From Saccoglossus kowalevskii (lineage: Eukaryota > Hemichordata > Enteropneusta > Harrimaniidae): 47,008 nucleotides of DNA. Below are positions 12,079-25,515 of the stretch, piece by piece. A program made the translations under genes and the position numbers. The first letter of the stretch is position 1; each line of letters begins with the position of its first letter. The stretch lies in the NCBI RefSeq assembly GCF_000003605.2, contig NW_003117430.1, forward strand, positions 1 to 47,008. The letters are read 5' to 3'. The notes beneath the pieces were generated by a model, which worked only from the letters and a program-made list of their open reading frames with translations, made no database searches and was not told where the DNA came from.

Positions 12079-12890
12079 GGCAAGTCACAAAAACAGTCGT
12101 CATTAGAATAGGTAAGTTTACAAGGGCCGTCATTAGAATAGGCAAGTCACAAAAACAGTCGTCATTAGAATAGGTAAGTCACAAAAACAGTCGTCATTAG
12201 AATAGGCAAGTCACAAAAACAGTCGTCATTAGAATAGGTAAGTCACAAAAACAGTCGTCATTAGAATAGGCAAGTCACAAAAACAGTCGTCATTAGCATA
12301 GGTAAGTTTACAAGGGCCGTCATTAGAATAGGCAAGTCACAAAAACAGTCGTCATTAGAATAGGTAAGTCACAAAAACAGTCGTCATTAGAATAGGCAAG
12401 TCACAAAAACAGTCGTCATTAGAATAGGCAAGTCACAAAAACAGTCGTCATTAGAATAGGTAAGTTTACAAGGGCCGTCATTAGAATAGGCAAGTCACAA
12501 AAACAGTCGTCATTAGAATAGGTAAGTCACAAAAACAGTCGTCATTAGAATAGGCAAGTCACAAAAACAGTCGTCATTAGAATAGGTAAGTCACAAAAAC
12601 AGTCGTCATTAGAATAGGCAAGTCACAAAAACAGTCGTCATTAGAATAGGTAAGTTTACAAAGGCATTCATTAGAATAGGTAAGTCACACAAACAGTCGT
12701 CATTAGAATAGGCAAGTCACAAAAACAGTCGTCATTAGAATAGGTAAGTCACAAAAACAGTCGTCATTAGCATAGGTAAGTTTACAAAGGCCGTCATTAG
12801 AATAGGTAAGTCACAAAAACAGTCGTCATTAGAATAGGTTAGTCACAAAAACAGTTGTCATTAGAATAGGCAAGTCACAAAAACAGTCGT
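12079..12890 (+). repeat. A-rich tract alternating GGCAAG and GGTAAG units
   Basis: This tract is dominated by type A units in which GGCAAG and GGTAAG alternate, with occasional GAAT-initial B units. It ends with GGCATTC (12663), CACACAAACAG, GGTTAG and GTTGTC units before the P block. The same ordered lead-in precedes the P blocks at 25324, 28961 and 37344, always 228 bp from GGCATTC to the start of the P block. Confidence 0.8.
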
Positions 12891-14238
12891 CATTAACATA
12901 GGTAAGTTTACAAGGGCCATCATTAGAATAGGTAAGTCACAGAAACAGTCGTCATTAGCATAGGTAAGTTTACAAAGGCCGTCATTAGAATAGGTAAGTC
13001 ACAAAAACAGTCGTCATTAGAATAGATAAGTCACAAAAACAGTCGTCATTAGAATAGGTAAGTCACAAAAACAGTCGTCATTAGAATAGGCAAGTCACAA
13101 AAACAGTCGTCATTAGAATAGGTAAGTCACAAAAACAGTCTTTATTAGAATAGGCAAGTCACAAAAACAGTCGTCATTAGCATGGGTAAGTTTACAAGGG
13201 CCGTCATTAGGTTAAGTAAGTCACAAAAACAGTCGTCATTAGCATAGGTAAGTTTACAAGGGCCATCATTAGAATAGGTAAGTCACAGAAACAGTCGTCA
13301 TTAGCATAGGTAAGTTTACAAAGGCCGTCATTAGAATAGGTAAGTCACAAAAACAGTCGTCATTAGAATAGATAAGTCACAAAAACAGTCGTCATTAGAA
13401 TAGGTAAGTCACAAAAACAGTCGTCATTAGAATAGGCAAGTCACAAAAACAGTCGTCATTAGAATAGGTAAGTCACAAAAACAGTCGTCATTAGCATAGG
13501 TAAGTTTACAAGGGCCGTCATTAGGTTAAGTAAGTCACAAAAACAGTCGTCATTAGCATGGGTAAGTTTACAAAGGTCGTCATTAGAATAGGTAAGTCAC
13601 AAAAACAGTCGTCATTAGAATAGGTAAGTCACAAAAACAGTCTTCATTAGAATAGGCAAGTCACAAAAACAGTCGTCATTAGCATAGGTAAGTTTACAAG
13701 GGCCGTCATTAGGTTAGGTAAGTCACAAAAACAGTCGTCATTAGCATGGGTAAGTTTACAAAGGCCGTCATTAGAATAGGTAAGTCACAAAAACAGTCGT
13801 CATTAGCATAGGTAAGTTTACAAAGGCCGTCATTAGAATAGGTAAGTCACAAAAACAGTCATTAGAATAGGTAAGTTTACAAGGGCAGTCATTTGCATAG
13901 GTAAGTTTACAAAGGCCGTCATTAGAATAGGTAAGTCACAAAAACAGTCATCATTAGCATAGGTAAGTTTACAAAGGCCGTCATTAGAATAGGTAAGTCA
14001 CAAAAACAGTCGTCATTAGAATAGGTAAGTCACAAAAACAGTCGTCATTAGCATAGGTAAGTTTACAAAGGCCGTCATTAGAATAGGTAAGTCACAAAAA
14101 CAGTCGTCATTAGAATAGGTAAGTCACAAAAACAGTCGTCATTAGAATAGGCAAGTCACAAAAACAGTCGTCATTAGAATAGGTAAGTCACAAAAACAGT
14201 CGTCATTAGTATAGGTAAGTTTACAAGGGCCGTCATTA
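12891..14238 (+). repeat. P-family block, copy 3, one dimer shorter
   Basis: This block follows copy 1 at an offset of 10,430 bp up to and beyond GTCTTTATT (13141). After the GCATGGG unit at 13744 it is shorter by 62 bp, one B plus one A unit, so CATTTGCAT comes at 13890. From there to GTATAGG (14209) the spacing is again 319 bp, as in copies 1 and 2. The 346-bp internal duplication is present (12891 and 13237). Confidence 0.9.
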
Positions 14239-14522
14239 GAATAGGTAAGTCACAAAAACAGTCGTCATTAGAATAGGCAAGTCACAAAAACAGTCGTCAT
14301 TAGCATAGGTAAGTTTACAAGGGCCATCATTAGAATAGGTAAGTCACAAAAACAGTCGTCATTAGAATAGGTAAGTTTACAAAGGCCGTCATTAGCATAG
14401 GTAAGTCACAAAAACAGTCGTCATTAGAATAGGTAAGTCACAAAAACAGTCGTCATTAGAATAGGCAAGTCACAAAAACAGTCGTCATTAGAATAGGTAA
14501 GTCACAAAAACAGTCGTCATTA
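14239..14522 (+). repeat. H-type transition tract
   Basis: Ordinary A and B units lie between the P block and the hexamer run, including GGCCATC in a GCAT-initial B unit, a GAAT-initial B(AAGG) and a following GCAT-initial A unit. Nothing else is visible. Confidence 0.75.
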
Positions 14523-15086
14523 GCATAGGTAAGTTTACAATGGCCGTCATTAGAATAGGTAAGTCACAAAAACAGTCGTCATTAGCATAGGTAAGTTTAC
14601 AAAGGCCGTCATTAGAATAGGTAAGTCACAAAAACAGTCGTCATTAGAATAGGTAAGTCACAAAAACAGTTGTCATTAGAATAGGCAAGTCACAAAAACA
14701 GTCGTCATTAGCATAGGTAAGTTTACAAGGGCCGTCATTAGAATAGGTAAGTCACAAAAACAGTCGTCATTAGCATAGGTAAGTTTACAAAGGCCGTCAT
14801 TAGAATAGGTAAGTCACAAAAACAGTCGTCATTAGAATAGGTAAGTCACAAAAACAGTCGTCATTAGAATAGGCAAGTCACAAAAACAGTCGTCATTAGC
14901 ATAGGTAAGTTTACAAGGGCCGTCATTAGAATAGGTAAGTCACAAAAACAGTCGTCATTAGCATAGGTAAGTTTACAAAGGCCGTCATTAGAATAGGTAA
15001 GTCACAAAAACAGTCGTCATTAGAATAGGTAAGTCACAAAAACAGTCGTCATTAGAATAGGCAAGTCACAAAAACAGTCGTCATTA
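14523..15086 (+). repeat. 188-bp hexamer repeat, three copies
   Basis: Hexamers start at 14523, 14711 and 14899, exactly 188 bp apart, in the order B, A, B(AAGG), A, A, A(GCAAG). The first copy has AATGGCC in its B unit and GTTGTC in its fifth unit. A partial fourth copy starting at 15087 changes subtype at its third unit. Confidence 0.92.
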
Positions 15087-15686
15087 GCATAGGTAAGTTT
15101 ACAAGGGCCGTCATTAGAATAGGTAAGTCACAAAAACAGTCGTCATTAGCATAGGTAAGTTTACAAGGGCCGTCATTAGAATAGGCAAGTCACAAAAACA
15201 GTCGTCATTAGCATAGGTAAGTTTACAAAGGCCGTCATTAGAATAGGTAAGTCACAAAAACAGTCGTCATTAGAATAGGTAAGTCACAAAAACAGTCGTC
15301 ATTAGAATAGGTAGGTCACAAAAACAGTCGTCATTAGAATAGGTAAGTCACAAAAACAGTCGTCATTAGAATAGGCAAGTCACAAAAACAGTCGTCATTA
15401 GAATAGGTAAGTCACAAAAACAGTCGTCATTAGCATAGGTAAGTTTACAAGGGCCGTCATTAGAATAGGCAAGTCACAAAAACAGTCGTCATTAGAATAG
15501 GCAAGTCACAAAAACAGTCGTCATTAGAATAGGTAAGTTTACTAGGGCCGTCATTAGAATAGGCAAGTCACAAAAACAGTCGTCATTGGAATAGGTAAGT
15601 CACAAAAACAGTCGTCATTAGAATAGGCAAGTCACAAAAACAGTCGTCATTAGCATAGGTAAGTTTACAAGGGCCGTCATTAGAAT

Positions 15687-18600
15687 ATGCAAGTCACAAA
15701 AACAGTCGTCATTAGAATAGGTAAGTCACAAAAACAGTCGTCATTAGCATAGGTAAGTTTACAAGGGCCGTCATTAGAATAGGCAAGTCACAAAAACAGT
15801 CGTCATTAGAATAGGTAAGTCACAAAAACAGTCGTCATTAGAATAGGCAAGTCACAAAAACAGTCGTCATTAGAATAGGTAAGTTTACAAAGGCAGTCAT
15901 TAGAATAGGTAAGTCACAAAAACAGTCGTCATTAGAATAGGCAAGTCACAAAAACAGTCGTCATTAGCATAGGTAAGTTTACAAGGGCCGTCATTAGAAT
16001 AGGTAAGTCACAAAAACAGTCGTCATTAGAATAGGTAAGTTTACAAAGGCCGTCATTAGCATAGGTAAGTCACAAAAACAGTCGTCATTAGAATAGGTAA
16101 GTCACAAAAACAGTCGTCATTAGAATAGGCAAGTCACAAAAACAGTCGTCATTAGAATAGGTAAGTCACAAAAACAGTCGTCATTAGCATAGGTAAGTTT
16201 ACAAGGGGCCGTCATTAGAATAGGCAAGTCACAAAAACAGTCGTCATTAGCATAGGTAAGTTTACAAAGGCCGTCATTAGAATAGGTAAGTCCCAAAAAC
16301 AGTCGTCATTAGAATAGGTAAGTCACAAAAACAGTTGTCATTAGAATAGGCAAGTCACAAAAACAGTCGTCATTAGCATAGGTAAGTTTACAAGGGCCGT
16401 CATTAGAATAGGCAAGTCACAAAAACAGTCGTCATTAGCATAGGTAAGTTTACAAAGGCCGTCATTAGAATAGGTAAGTCACAAAAACAGTCGTCATTAG
16501 AATAGGTAAGTCACAAAAACAGTCGTCATTAGAATAAGTAAGTCACAAAAACAGTCGTCATTAGAATAGGTAAGTCACAAATACAGTCGTCATTAGAATA
16601 GGTAGGTCACAAAAACAGTCGTCATTAGAATAGGTAAGTCACAAAAACAGTCGTCATTAGAATAGGCAAGTCACAAAAACAGTCGTCATTAGAATAGGTA
16701 AGTCACAAAAACAGTCGTCATTAGCATAGGTAAGTTTACAAGGGCCGTCATTAGAATAGGCAAGTCACAAAAACAGTCGTCATTAGAATAGGCAAGTCAC
16801 AAAAACAGTCGTCATTAGAATAGGTAAGTTTACAAGGGCCGTCATTAGAATAGGCAAGTCACAAAAACAGTCGTCATTGGAATAGGTAAGTCACAAAAAC
16901 AGTCGTCATTAGAATAGGCAAGTCACAAAAACAGTCGTCATTAGCATAGGTAAGTTTACAAGGGCCGTCATTAGAATATGCAAGTCACAAAAACAGTCGT
17001 CATTAGAATAGGTAAGTCACAAAAACAGTCGTCATTAGCATAGGTAAGTTTACAAGGGCCGTCATTAGAATAGGCAAGTCACAAAAACAGTCGTCATTAG
17101 AATAGGTAAGTCACTAAAACAGTCGTCATTAGAATAGGCAAGTCACAAAAACAGTCGTCATTAGAATAGGTAAGTTTACAAAGGCAGTCATTAGATTAGG
17201 TAAGTCACAAAAACAGTCGTCATTAGAATAGGCAAGTCACAAAAACAGTCGTCATTAGCATAGGTAAGTTTACAAGGGCCGTCATTAGAATAGGTAAGTC
17301 ACAAAAACAGTCGTCATTAGAATAGGTAAGTTTACAAAGGCCGTCATTAGCATAGGTAAGTCACAAAAACAGTCGTCATTAGAATAGGTAAGTCACAAAA
17401 ACAGTCGTCATTAGAATAGGCAAGTCACAAAAACAGTCGTCATTAGCATAGGTAAGTTTACAAGGGCCGTCATTAGAATAGGTAAGTCACAAAAACAGTC
17501 GTCATTAGCATAGGTAAGTTTACAAGGGCCGTCATTAGAATAGGCAAGTCACAAAAACAGTCGTCATTAGCATAGGTAAGTTTACAAAGGCCGTCATTAG
17601 AATAGTAAGTCACAAAAACAGTCGTCATTAGAATAGGTAAGTCACAAAAACAGTCGTCATTAGAATAGGTAGGTCACAAAAACAGTCGTCATTAGAATAG
17701 GTAAGTCACAAAACAGTCGTCATTAGAATAGGCAAGTCACAAAAACAGTCGTCATTAGAATAGGTAAGTCACAAAAACAGTCGTCATTAGCATAGGTAAG
17801 TTTACAAAGGCCGTCATTAGAATAGGTAAGTCACAAAAACAGTCGTCATTAGCATAGGTAAGTTTACAAAGGCCGTCATTAGAATAGGTAAGTCACAAAA
17901 ACAGTCATTAGAATAGGTAAGTTTACAAGGGCAGTCATTTGCATAGGTAAGTTTACAAAGGCCGTCATTAGAATAGGTAAGTCACAAAAACAGTCATCAT
18001 TAGCATAGGTAAGTTTACAAAGGCCGTCATTAGAATAGGTAAGTCACAAAAACAGTCGTCATTAGAATAGGTAAGTCACAAAAACAGTCGTCATTAGCAT
18101 AGGTAAGTTTACAAAGGCCGTCATTAGAATAGGTAAGTCACAAAAACAGTCGTCATTAGAATAGGTAAGTCACAAAAACAGTCGTCATTAGAATAGGCAA
18201 GTCACAAAAACAGTCGTCATTAGAATAGGTAAGTCACAAAAACAGTCGTCATTAGTATAGGTAAGTTTACAAGGGCCGTCATTAGAATAGGTAAGTCACA
18301 AAAACAGTCGTCATTAGAATAGGCAAGTCACAAAAACAGTCGTCATTAGAATAGGTAAGTTTACAAGGGCCGTCATTAGAATAGGCAAGTCACAAAAACA
18401 GTCGTCATTGGAATAGGTAAGTCACAAAAACAGTCGTCATTAGAATAGGCAAGTCACAAAAACAGTCGTCATTAGCATAGGTAAGTTTACAAGGGCCGTC
18501 ATTAGAATATGCAAGTCACAAAAACAGTCGTCATTAGAATAGGTAAGTCACAAAAACAGTCGTCATTAGCATAGGTAAGTTTACAAGGGCCGTCATTAGA

Positions 18601-21600
18601 ATAGGCAAGTCACAAAAACAGTCGTCATTAGAATAGGTAAGTCACAAAAACAGTCGTCATTAGAATAGGCAAGTCACAAAAACAGTCGTCATTAGAATAG
18701 GTAAGTTTACAAAGGCAGTCATTAGAATAGGTAAGTCACAAAAACAGTCGTCATTAGAATAGGCAAGTCACAAAAACAGTCGTCATTAGCATAGGTAAGT
18801 TTACAAGGGCCGTCATTAGAATAGGTAAGTCACAAAAACAGTCGTCATTAGAATAGGTAAGTTTACAAAGGCCGTCATTAGCATAGGTAAGTCACAAAAA
18901 CAGTCGTCATTAGAATAGGTAAGTCACAAAAACAGTCGTCATTAGAATAGGCAAGTCACAAAAACAGTCGTCATTAGCATAGGTAAGTTTACAAGGGCCA
19001 TCATTAGAATAGGTAAGTCACAGAAACAGTCGTCATTAGCATAGGTAAGTTTACAAAGGCCGTCATTAGAATAGGTAAGTCACAAAAACAGTCGTCATAA
19101 GAATAGGTAAGTCACAGAAACAGTCGTCATTAGAATAGGCAAGTCACAAAAACAGTCGTCATTAGAATAGGCAAGTCACAAAAACAGTCGTCATTAGCAT
19201 AGGTAAGTTTACAAGGGCCGTCATTAGAATAGGCAAGTCACAAAAACAGTCGTCATTAGCATAGGTAAGTTTACAAAGGCCGTCATTAGAATAGGCAAGT
19301 CACAAAAACAGTCGTCATTAGCATAGGTAAGTTTACAAAGGCCGTCATTAGAATAGGTAAGTCACAAAAACAGTCGTCATTAGAATAGGTAAGTCACAAA
19401 AACAGTTGTCATTAGAATAGGCAAGTCACAAAAACAGTCGTCATTAGCATAGGTAAGTTTACAAAGGCCGTCATTAGAATAGGTAAGTCACAAAAACAGT
19501 CGTCATTAGAATAGGTAAGTCACAAAAACAGTCGTCATTAGAATAAGTAAGTCACAAAAACAGTCGTCATTAGAATAGGTAAGTCACAAAAACAGTCGTC
19601 ATTAGAATAGGCAAGTCACAAAAACAGTCGTCATTAGAATAGGTAAGTCACAAAAACAGTCGTCATTAGCATAGGTAAGTTTATAAGGGCCGTCATTAGA
19701 ATAGGCAAGTCACAAAAACAGTCGTCATTAGAATAGGCAAGTCACAAAAACAGTCGTCATTAGAATAGGTAAGTTTACAAGGGCCGTCATTAGAATAGGC
19801 AAGTCACAAAAACAGTCGTCATTGGAATAGGTAAGTCACAAAAACAGTCGTCATTAGAATAGGCAAGTCACAAAAACAGTCGTCATTAGCATAGGTAAGT
19901 TTACAAGGGCCGTCATTAGAATATGCAAGTCACAAAAACAGTCGTCATTAGAATAGGTAAGTCACAAAAACAGTCGTCATTAGCATAGGTAAGTTTACAA
20001 GGGCCGTCATTAGAATAGGCAAGTCACAAAAACAGTCGTCATTAGAATAGGTAAGTCACAAAAACAGTCGTCATTAGAATAGGCAAGTCACAAAAACAGT
20101 CGTCATTAGAATAGGTAAGTTTACAAAGGCAGTCATTAGAATAGGTAAGTCACAAAAACAGTCGTCATTAGAATAGGCAAGTCACAAAAACAGTCGTCAT
20201 TAGCATAGGTAAGTTTACAAGGGCCGTCATTAGAATAGGTAAGTCACAAAAACAGTCGTCATTAGAATAGGTAAGCTTACAAAGGCCGTCATTAGCATAG
20301 GTAAGTCACAAAAACAGTCGTCATTAGAATAGGTAAGTCACAAAAACAGTCGTCATTAGAATAGGCAAGTCACAAAAACAGTCGTCATTAGCATAGGTAA
20401 GTTTACAAGGGCCATCATTAGAATAGGTAAGTCACAGAAACAGTCGTCATTAGCATAGGTAAGTTTACAAAGGCCGTCATTAGAATAGGTAAGTCACAAA
20501 AACAGTCGTCATTAGAATAGGTAAGTCACAGAAACAGTCGTCATTAGAATAGGCAAGTCACAAAAACAGTCGTCATTAGAATAGGCAAGTCACAAAAACA
20601 GTCGTCATTAGCATAGGTAAGTTTACAAGGGCCGTCATTAGAATAGGCAAGTCACAAAAACAGTCGTCATTAGCATAGGTAAGTTTACAAAGGCCGTCAT
20701 TAGAATAGGTAAGTCACAAAAACAGTCGTCATTAGAATAGGTAAGTCGCAAAAACAGTTGTCATTAGAATAGGCAAGTCACAAAAACAGTCGTCATTAGC
20801 ATAGGTAAGTTTACAAGGGCCGTCATTAGAATAGGCAAGTCACAAAAACAGTCGTCATTAGAATAGGCAAGTCACAAAAACAGTCGTCATTAGAATAGGT
20901 AAGTTTACTAGGGCCGTCATTAGAATAGGCAAGTCACAAAAACAGTCGTCATTGGAATAGGTAAGTCACAAAAACAGTCGTCATTAGAATAGGCAAGTCA
21001 CAAAAACAGTCGTCATTAGCATAGGTAAGTTTACAAGGGCCGTCATTAGAATATGCAAGTCACAAAAACAGTCGTCATTAGAATAGGTAAGTCACAAAAA
21101 CAGTCGTCATTAGCATAGGTAAGTTTACAAGGGCCGTCATTAGAATAGGCAAGTCACAAAAACAGTCGTCATTAGAATAGGTAAGTCACAAAAACAGTCG
21201 TCATTAGAATAGGCAAGTCACAAAAACAGTCGTCATTAGAATAGGTAAGTTTACAAAGGCAGTCATTAGAATAGGTAAGTCACAAAAACAGTCGTCATTA
21301 GAATAGGCAAGTCACAAAAACAGTCGTCATTAGCATAGGTAAGTTTACAAGGGCCGTCATTAGAATAGGTAAGTCACAAAAACAGTCGTCATTAGAATAG
21401 GTAAGTTTACAAAGGCCGTCATTAGCATAGGTAAGTCACAAAAACAGTCGTCATTAGAATAGGTAAGTCACAAAAACAGTCGTCATTAGAATAGGCAAGT
21501 CACAAAAACAGTCGTCATTAGCATAGGTAAGTTTACAAGGGCCATCATTAGAATAGGTAAGTCACAGAAACAGTCGTCATTAGCATAGGTAAGTTTACAA

Positions 21601-22530
21601 AGGCCGTCATTAGAATAGGTAAGTCACAAAAACAGTCGTCATTAGAATAGGTAAGTCACAGAAACAGTCGTCATTAGAATAGGCAAGTCACAAAAACAGT
21701 CGTCATTAGAATAGGCAAGTCACAAAAACAGTCGTCATTAGCATAGGTAAGTTTACAAGGGCCGTCATTAGAATAGGCAAGTCACAAAAACAGTCGTCAT
21801 TAGCATAGGTAAGTTTACAAAGGCCGTCATTAGAATAGGTAAGTCCCAAAAACAGTCGTCATTAGAATAGGTAAGTCACAAAAACAGTTGTCATTAGAAT
21901 AGGCAAGTCACAAAAACAGTCGTCATTAGCATAGGTAAGTTTACAAGGGCCGTCATTAGAATAGGCAAGTCACAAAAACAGTCGTCATTAGCATAGGTAA
22001 GTTTACAAAGGCCGTCATTAGAATAGGTAAGTCACAAAAACAGTCGTCATTAGAATAGGTAAGTCACAAAAACAGTCGTCATTAGAATAAGTAAGTCACA
22101 AAAACAGTCGTCATTAGAATAGGTAAGTCACAAAAACAGTCGTCATTAGAATAGGCAAGTCACAAAAACAGTCGTCATTAGAATAGGTAAGTCACAAAAA
22201 CAGTCGTCATTAGAATAGGCAAGTCACAAAAACAGTCGTCATTAGAATAGGTAAGTCACAAAAACAGTCGTCATTAGCATAGGTAAGTTTACAAGGGCCG
22301 TCATTAGAATAGGCAAGTCACAAAAACAGTCGTCATTAGAATAGGCAAGTCACAAAAACAGTCGTCATTAGAATAGGTAAGTTTACAAGGGCCGTCATTA
22401 GAATAGGCAAGTCACAAAAACAGTCGTCATTGGAATAGGTAAGTCACAAAAACAGTCGTCATTAGAATAGGCAAGTCACAAAAACAGTCGTCATTAGCAT
22501 AGGTAAGTTTACAAGGGCCGTCATTAGAAT
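15687..22530 (+). repeat. Run of five H-family higher-order repeats
   Basis: GAATATGC markers (ATGC position) lie at 15687, 16978, 18509, 19923, 21053 and 22531, giving periods of 1291, 1531, 1414, 1130 and 1478 bp. TACTAGGG is again 147 bp before a marker at 15540 and 20906. The second period is interrupted by a P fragment at 17790-18284. The HindIII-type variant GTAAGCTTAC appears at 20273. Small irregularities are ACAAGGGGCC at 16204, GAATAGTAAG near 17603 and CACAAAACAG near 17707. Confidence 0.86.
17790..18284 (+). repeat. P-family fragment inside the H run
   Basis: A 495-bp P segment starts with a GCAT B(AAGG) unit, carries the 29-bp short A unit and CATTTGCAT (17936), and ends with GTATAGG (18255), at the standard 319-bp spacing. 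It is flanked on both sides by H-type units. Its left edge lies shortly after two small deletions (17603 and 17707). Confidence 0.85.
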
Positions 22531-23729
22531 ATGCAAGTCACAAAAACAGTCGTCATTAGAATAGGTAAGTCACAAAAACAGTCGTCATTAGCATAGGTAA
22601 GTTTACAAGGGCCGTCATTAGAATAGGCAAGTCACAAAAACAGTCGTCATTAGAATAGGTAAGTCACAAAAACAGTCGTCATTAGAATAGGCAAGTCACA
22701 AAAACAGTCGTCATTAGAATAGGTAAGTTTACAAAGGCAGTCATTAGAATAGGTAAGTCACAAAAACAGTCGTCATTAGAATAGGCAAGTCTCAAAAACA
22801 GTCGTCATTAGCATAGGTAAGTTTACAAGGGCCGTCATTAGAATAGGTAAGTCACAAAAACAGTCGTCATTAGAATAGGTAAGTTTACAAAGGCCGTCAT
22901 TAGCATAGGTAAGTCACAAAAACAGTCGTCATTAGAATAGGTAAGTCACAAAAACAGTCGTCATTAGAATAGGCAAGTCACAAAAACAGTCGTCATTAGC
23001 ATAGGTAAGTTTACAAGGGCCATCATTAGAATAGGTAAGTCACAGAAACAGTCGTCATTAGCATAGGTAAGTTTACAAAGGCCGTCATTAGAATAGGTAA
23101 GTCACAAAAACAGTCGTCATTAGAATAGGTAAGTCACAGAAACAGTCGTCATTAGAATAGGCAAGTCACAAAAACAGTCGTCATTAGAATAGGCAAGTCA
23201 CAAAAACAGTCGTCATTAGCATAGGTAAGTTTACAAGGGCCGTCATTAGAATAGGCAAGTCACAAAAACAGTCGTCATTAGCATAGGTAAGTTTACAAAG
23301 GCCGTCATTAGAATAGGTAAGTCCCAAAAACAGTCGTCATTAGAATAGGTAAGTCACAAAAACAGTCGTCATTAGAATAGGTAAGTCACAAAAACAGTCG
23401 TCATTAGAATAGGCAAGTCACAAAAACAGTCGTCATTAGAATAGGTAAGTCACAAAAACAGTCGTCATTAGCATAGGTAAGTTTACAAGGGCCGTCATTA
23501 GAATAGGCAAGTCACAAAAACAGTCGTCATTAGAATAGGTAAGTCACAAAAACAGTCGTCATTAGCATAGGTAAGTTTACAAGGGCCGTCATTAGAATAG
23601 GCAAGTCACAAAAACAGTCGTCATTAGAATAGGTAAGTCACTAAAACAGTCGTCATTAGAATAGGCAAGTCACAAAAACAGTCGTCATTAGAATAGGTAA
23701 GTTTACAAAGGCAGTCATTAGATTAGGTA
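22531..23729 (+). repeat. H-family tract after the second run
   Basis: H-type units continue from the marker at 22531, with GGCCATC, CACAG and GTCCCAAAAAC variants. GTCCCAAAAAC also occurs near 16291, 21845 and 38931. A CACTAAAAC unit near 23639 and CATTAGATTAGG near 23717 resemble the left edge of the window and 9756-9833. No other element is seen. Confidence 0.78.
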
Positions 23730-25323
23730 AGTCACAAAAACAGTCGTCATTAGAATAGGCAAGTCACAAAAACAGTCGTCATTAGCATAGGTAAGTTTAC
23801 AAGGGCCGTCATTAGAATAGGCAAGTCACAAAAACAGTCGTCATTAGCATAGGTAAGTTTACAAAGGCCGTCATTAGAATAGGTAAGTCACAAAAACAGT
23901 CGTCATTAGAATAGGTAAGTCACAAAAACAGTCGTCATTAGAATAAGTAAGTCACAAAAACAGTCGTCATTAGAATAGGTAAGTCACAAAAACAGTCGTC
24001 ATTAGAATAGGCAAGTCACAAAAACAGTCGTCATTAGAATAGGTAAGTCACAAAAACAGTCGTCATTAGCATAGGTAAGTTTATAAGGGCCGTCATTAGA
24101 ATAGGCAAGTCACAAAAACAGTCGTCATTAGAATAGGCAAGTCACAAAAACAGTCGTCATTAGAATAGGTAAGTTTACAAGGGCCGTCATTAGAATAGGC
24201 AAGTCACAAAAACAGTCGTCATTAGAATAGGTAAGTCACAAAAACAGTCGTCATTAGAATAGGCAAGTCACAAAAACAGTCGTCATTAGCATAGGTAAGT
24301 TTACAAGGGCCGTCATTAGAATAGGCAAGTCACAAAAACAGTCGTCATTAGCATAGGTAAGTTTACAAAGGCCGTCATTAGAATAGGTAAGTCACAAAAA
24401 CCGTCGTCATTAGAATAGGTAAGTCACAAAAACAGTCGTCATTAGAATAGGCAAGTCACAAAAACAGTCGTCATTAGAATAGGTAAGTCACAAAAACAGT
24501 CGTCATTAGCATAGGTAAGTTTACAAGGGCCGTCATTAGAATAGGCAAGTCACAAAAACAGTCGTCATTAGAATAGGCAAGTCACAAAAACAGTCGTCAT
24601 TAGAATAGGTAAGTTTACAAGGGCCGTCATTAGAATAGGCAAGTCACAAAAACAGTCGTCATTAGAATAGGTAAGTCACAAAAACAGTCGTCATTAGAAT
24701 AGGTAAGTCACAAAAACAGTCGTCATTAGAATAGGTAAGTCACAAAAACAGTCGTCATTAGAATAGGCAAGTCACAAAAACAGTCGTCATTAGCATAGGT
24801 AAGTTTACAAGGGCCGTCATTAGAATAGGCAAGTCACAAAAACAGTCGTCATTAGAATAGGCAAGTCACAAAAACAGTCGTCATTAGAATAGGTAAGTTT
24901 ACAAGGGCCGTCATTAGAATAGGCAAGTCACAAAAACAGTCGTCATTAGAATAGGTAAGTCACAAAAACAGTCGTCATTAGAATAGGCAAGTCACAAAAA
25001 CAGTCGTCATTAGAATAGGTAAGTCACAAAAACAGTCGTCATTAGAATAGGCAAGTCACAAAAACAGTCGTCATTAGAATAGGTAAGTTTACAAAGGCAT
25101 TCATTAGAATAGGTAAGTCACACAAACAGTCGTCATTAGAATAGGCAAGTCACAAAAACAGTCGTCATTAGAATAGGTAAGTCACAAAAACAGTCGTCAT
25201 TAGCATAGGTAAGTTTACAAAGGCCGTCATTAGAATAGGTAAGTCACAAAAACAGTCGTCATTAGAATAGGTTAGTCACAAAAACAGTTGTCATTAGAAT
25301 AGGCAAGTCACAAAAACAGTCGT
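23730..25323 (+). repeat. H-to-P lead-in block, displaced copy of 35812-37343
   Basis: Landmarks recur about 12 kb downstream: TTTATAAGGG at 24083 and 36165, AACCGTCGTC at 24401 and 36483 (offset 12,082), and GGCATTC at 25096 and 37116 (offset 12,020). The net 62-bp difference arises between 24401 and 25096, where units are lost and gained. A third copy of the first part lies at 27376 and 27694, with the same 318-bp spacing between its two landmarks. Confidence 0.85.
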
Positions 25324-25515
25324 CATTAACATAGGTAAGTTTACAAGGGCCATCATTAGAATAGGTAAGTCACAGAAACAGTCGTCATTAGCATAGGTAA
25401 GTTTACAAAGGCCGTCATTAGAATAGGTAAGTCACAAAAACAGTCGTCATTAGAATAGATAAGTCACAAAAACAGTCGTCATTAGAATAGGTAAGTCACA
25501 AAACAGTCGTCATTA
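25324..25515 (+). repeat. Truncated start of a P-family block
   Basis: The P block opens normally with CATTAACATAGG, GGCCATC, CACAG and GATAAG. It then stops after less than 200 bp, at a CACAAAACAG unit (about 25499) followed by a shortened GTTACAAAGG B unit near 25527. More than 1 kb of the usual block is missing. The two indels at the break make an assembly join or a deletion joint likely. Confidence 0.8.
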
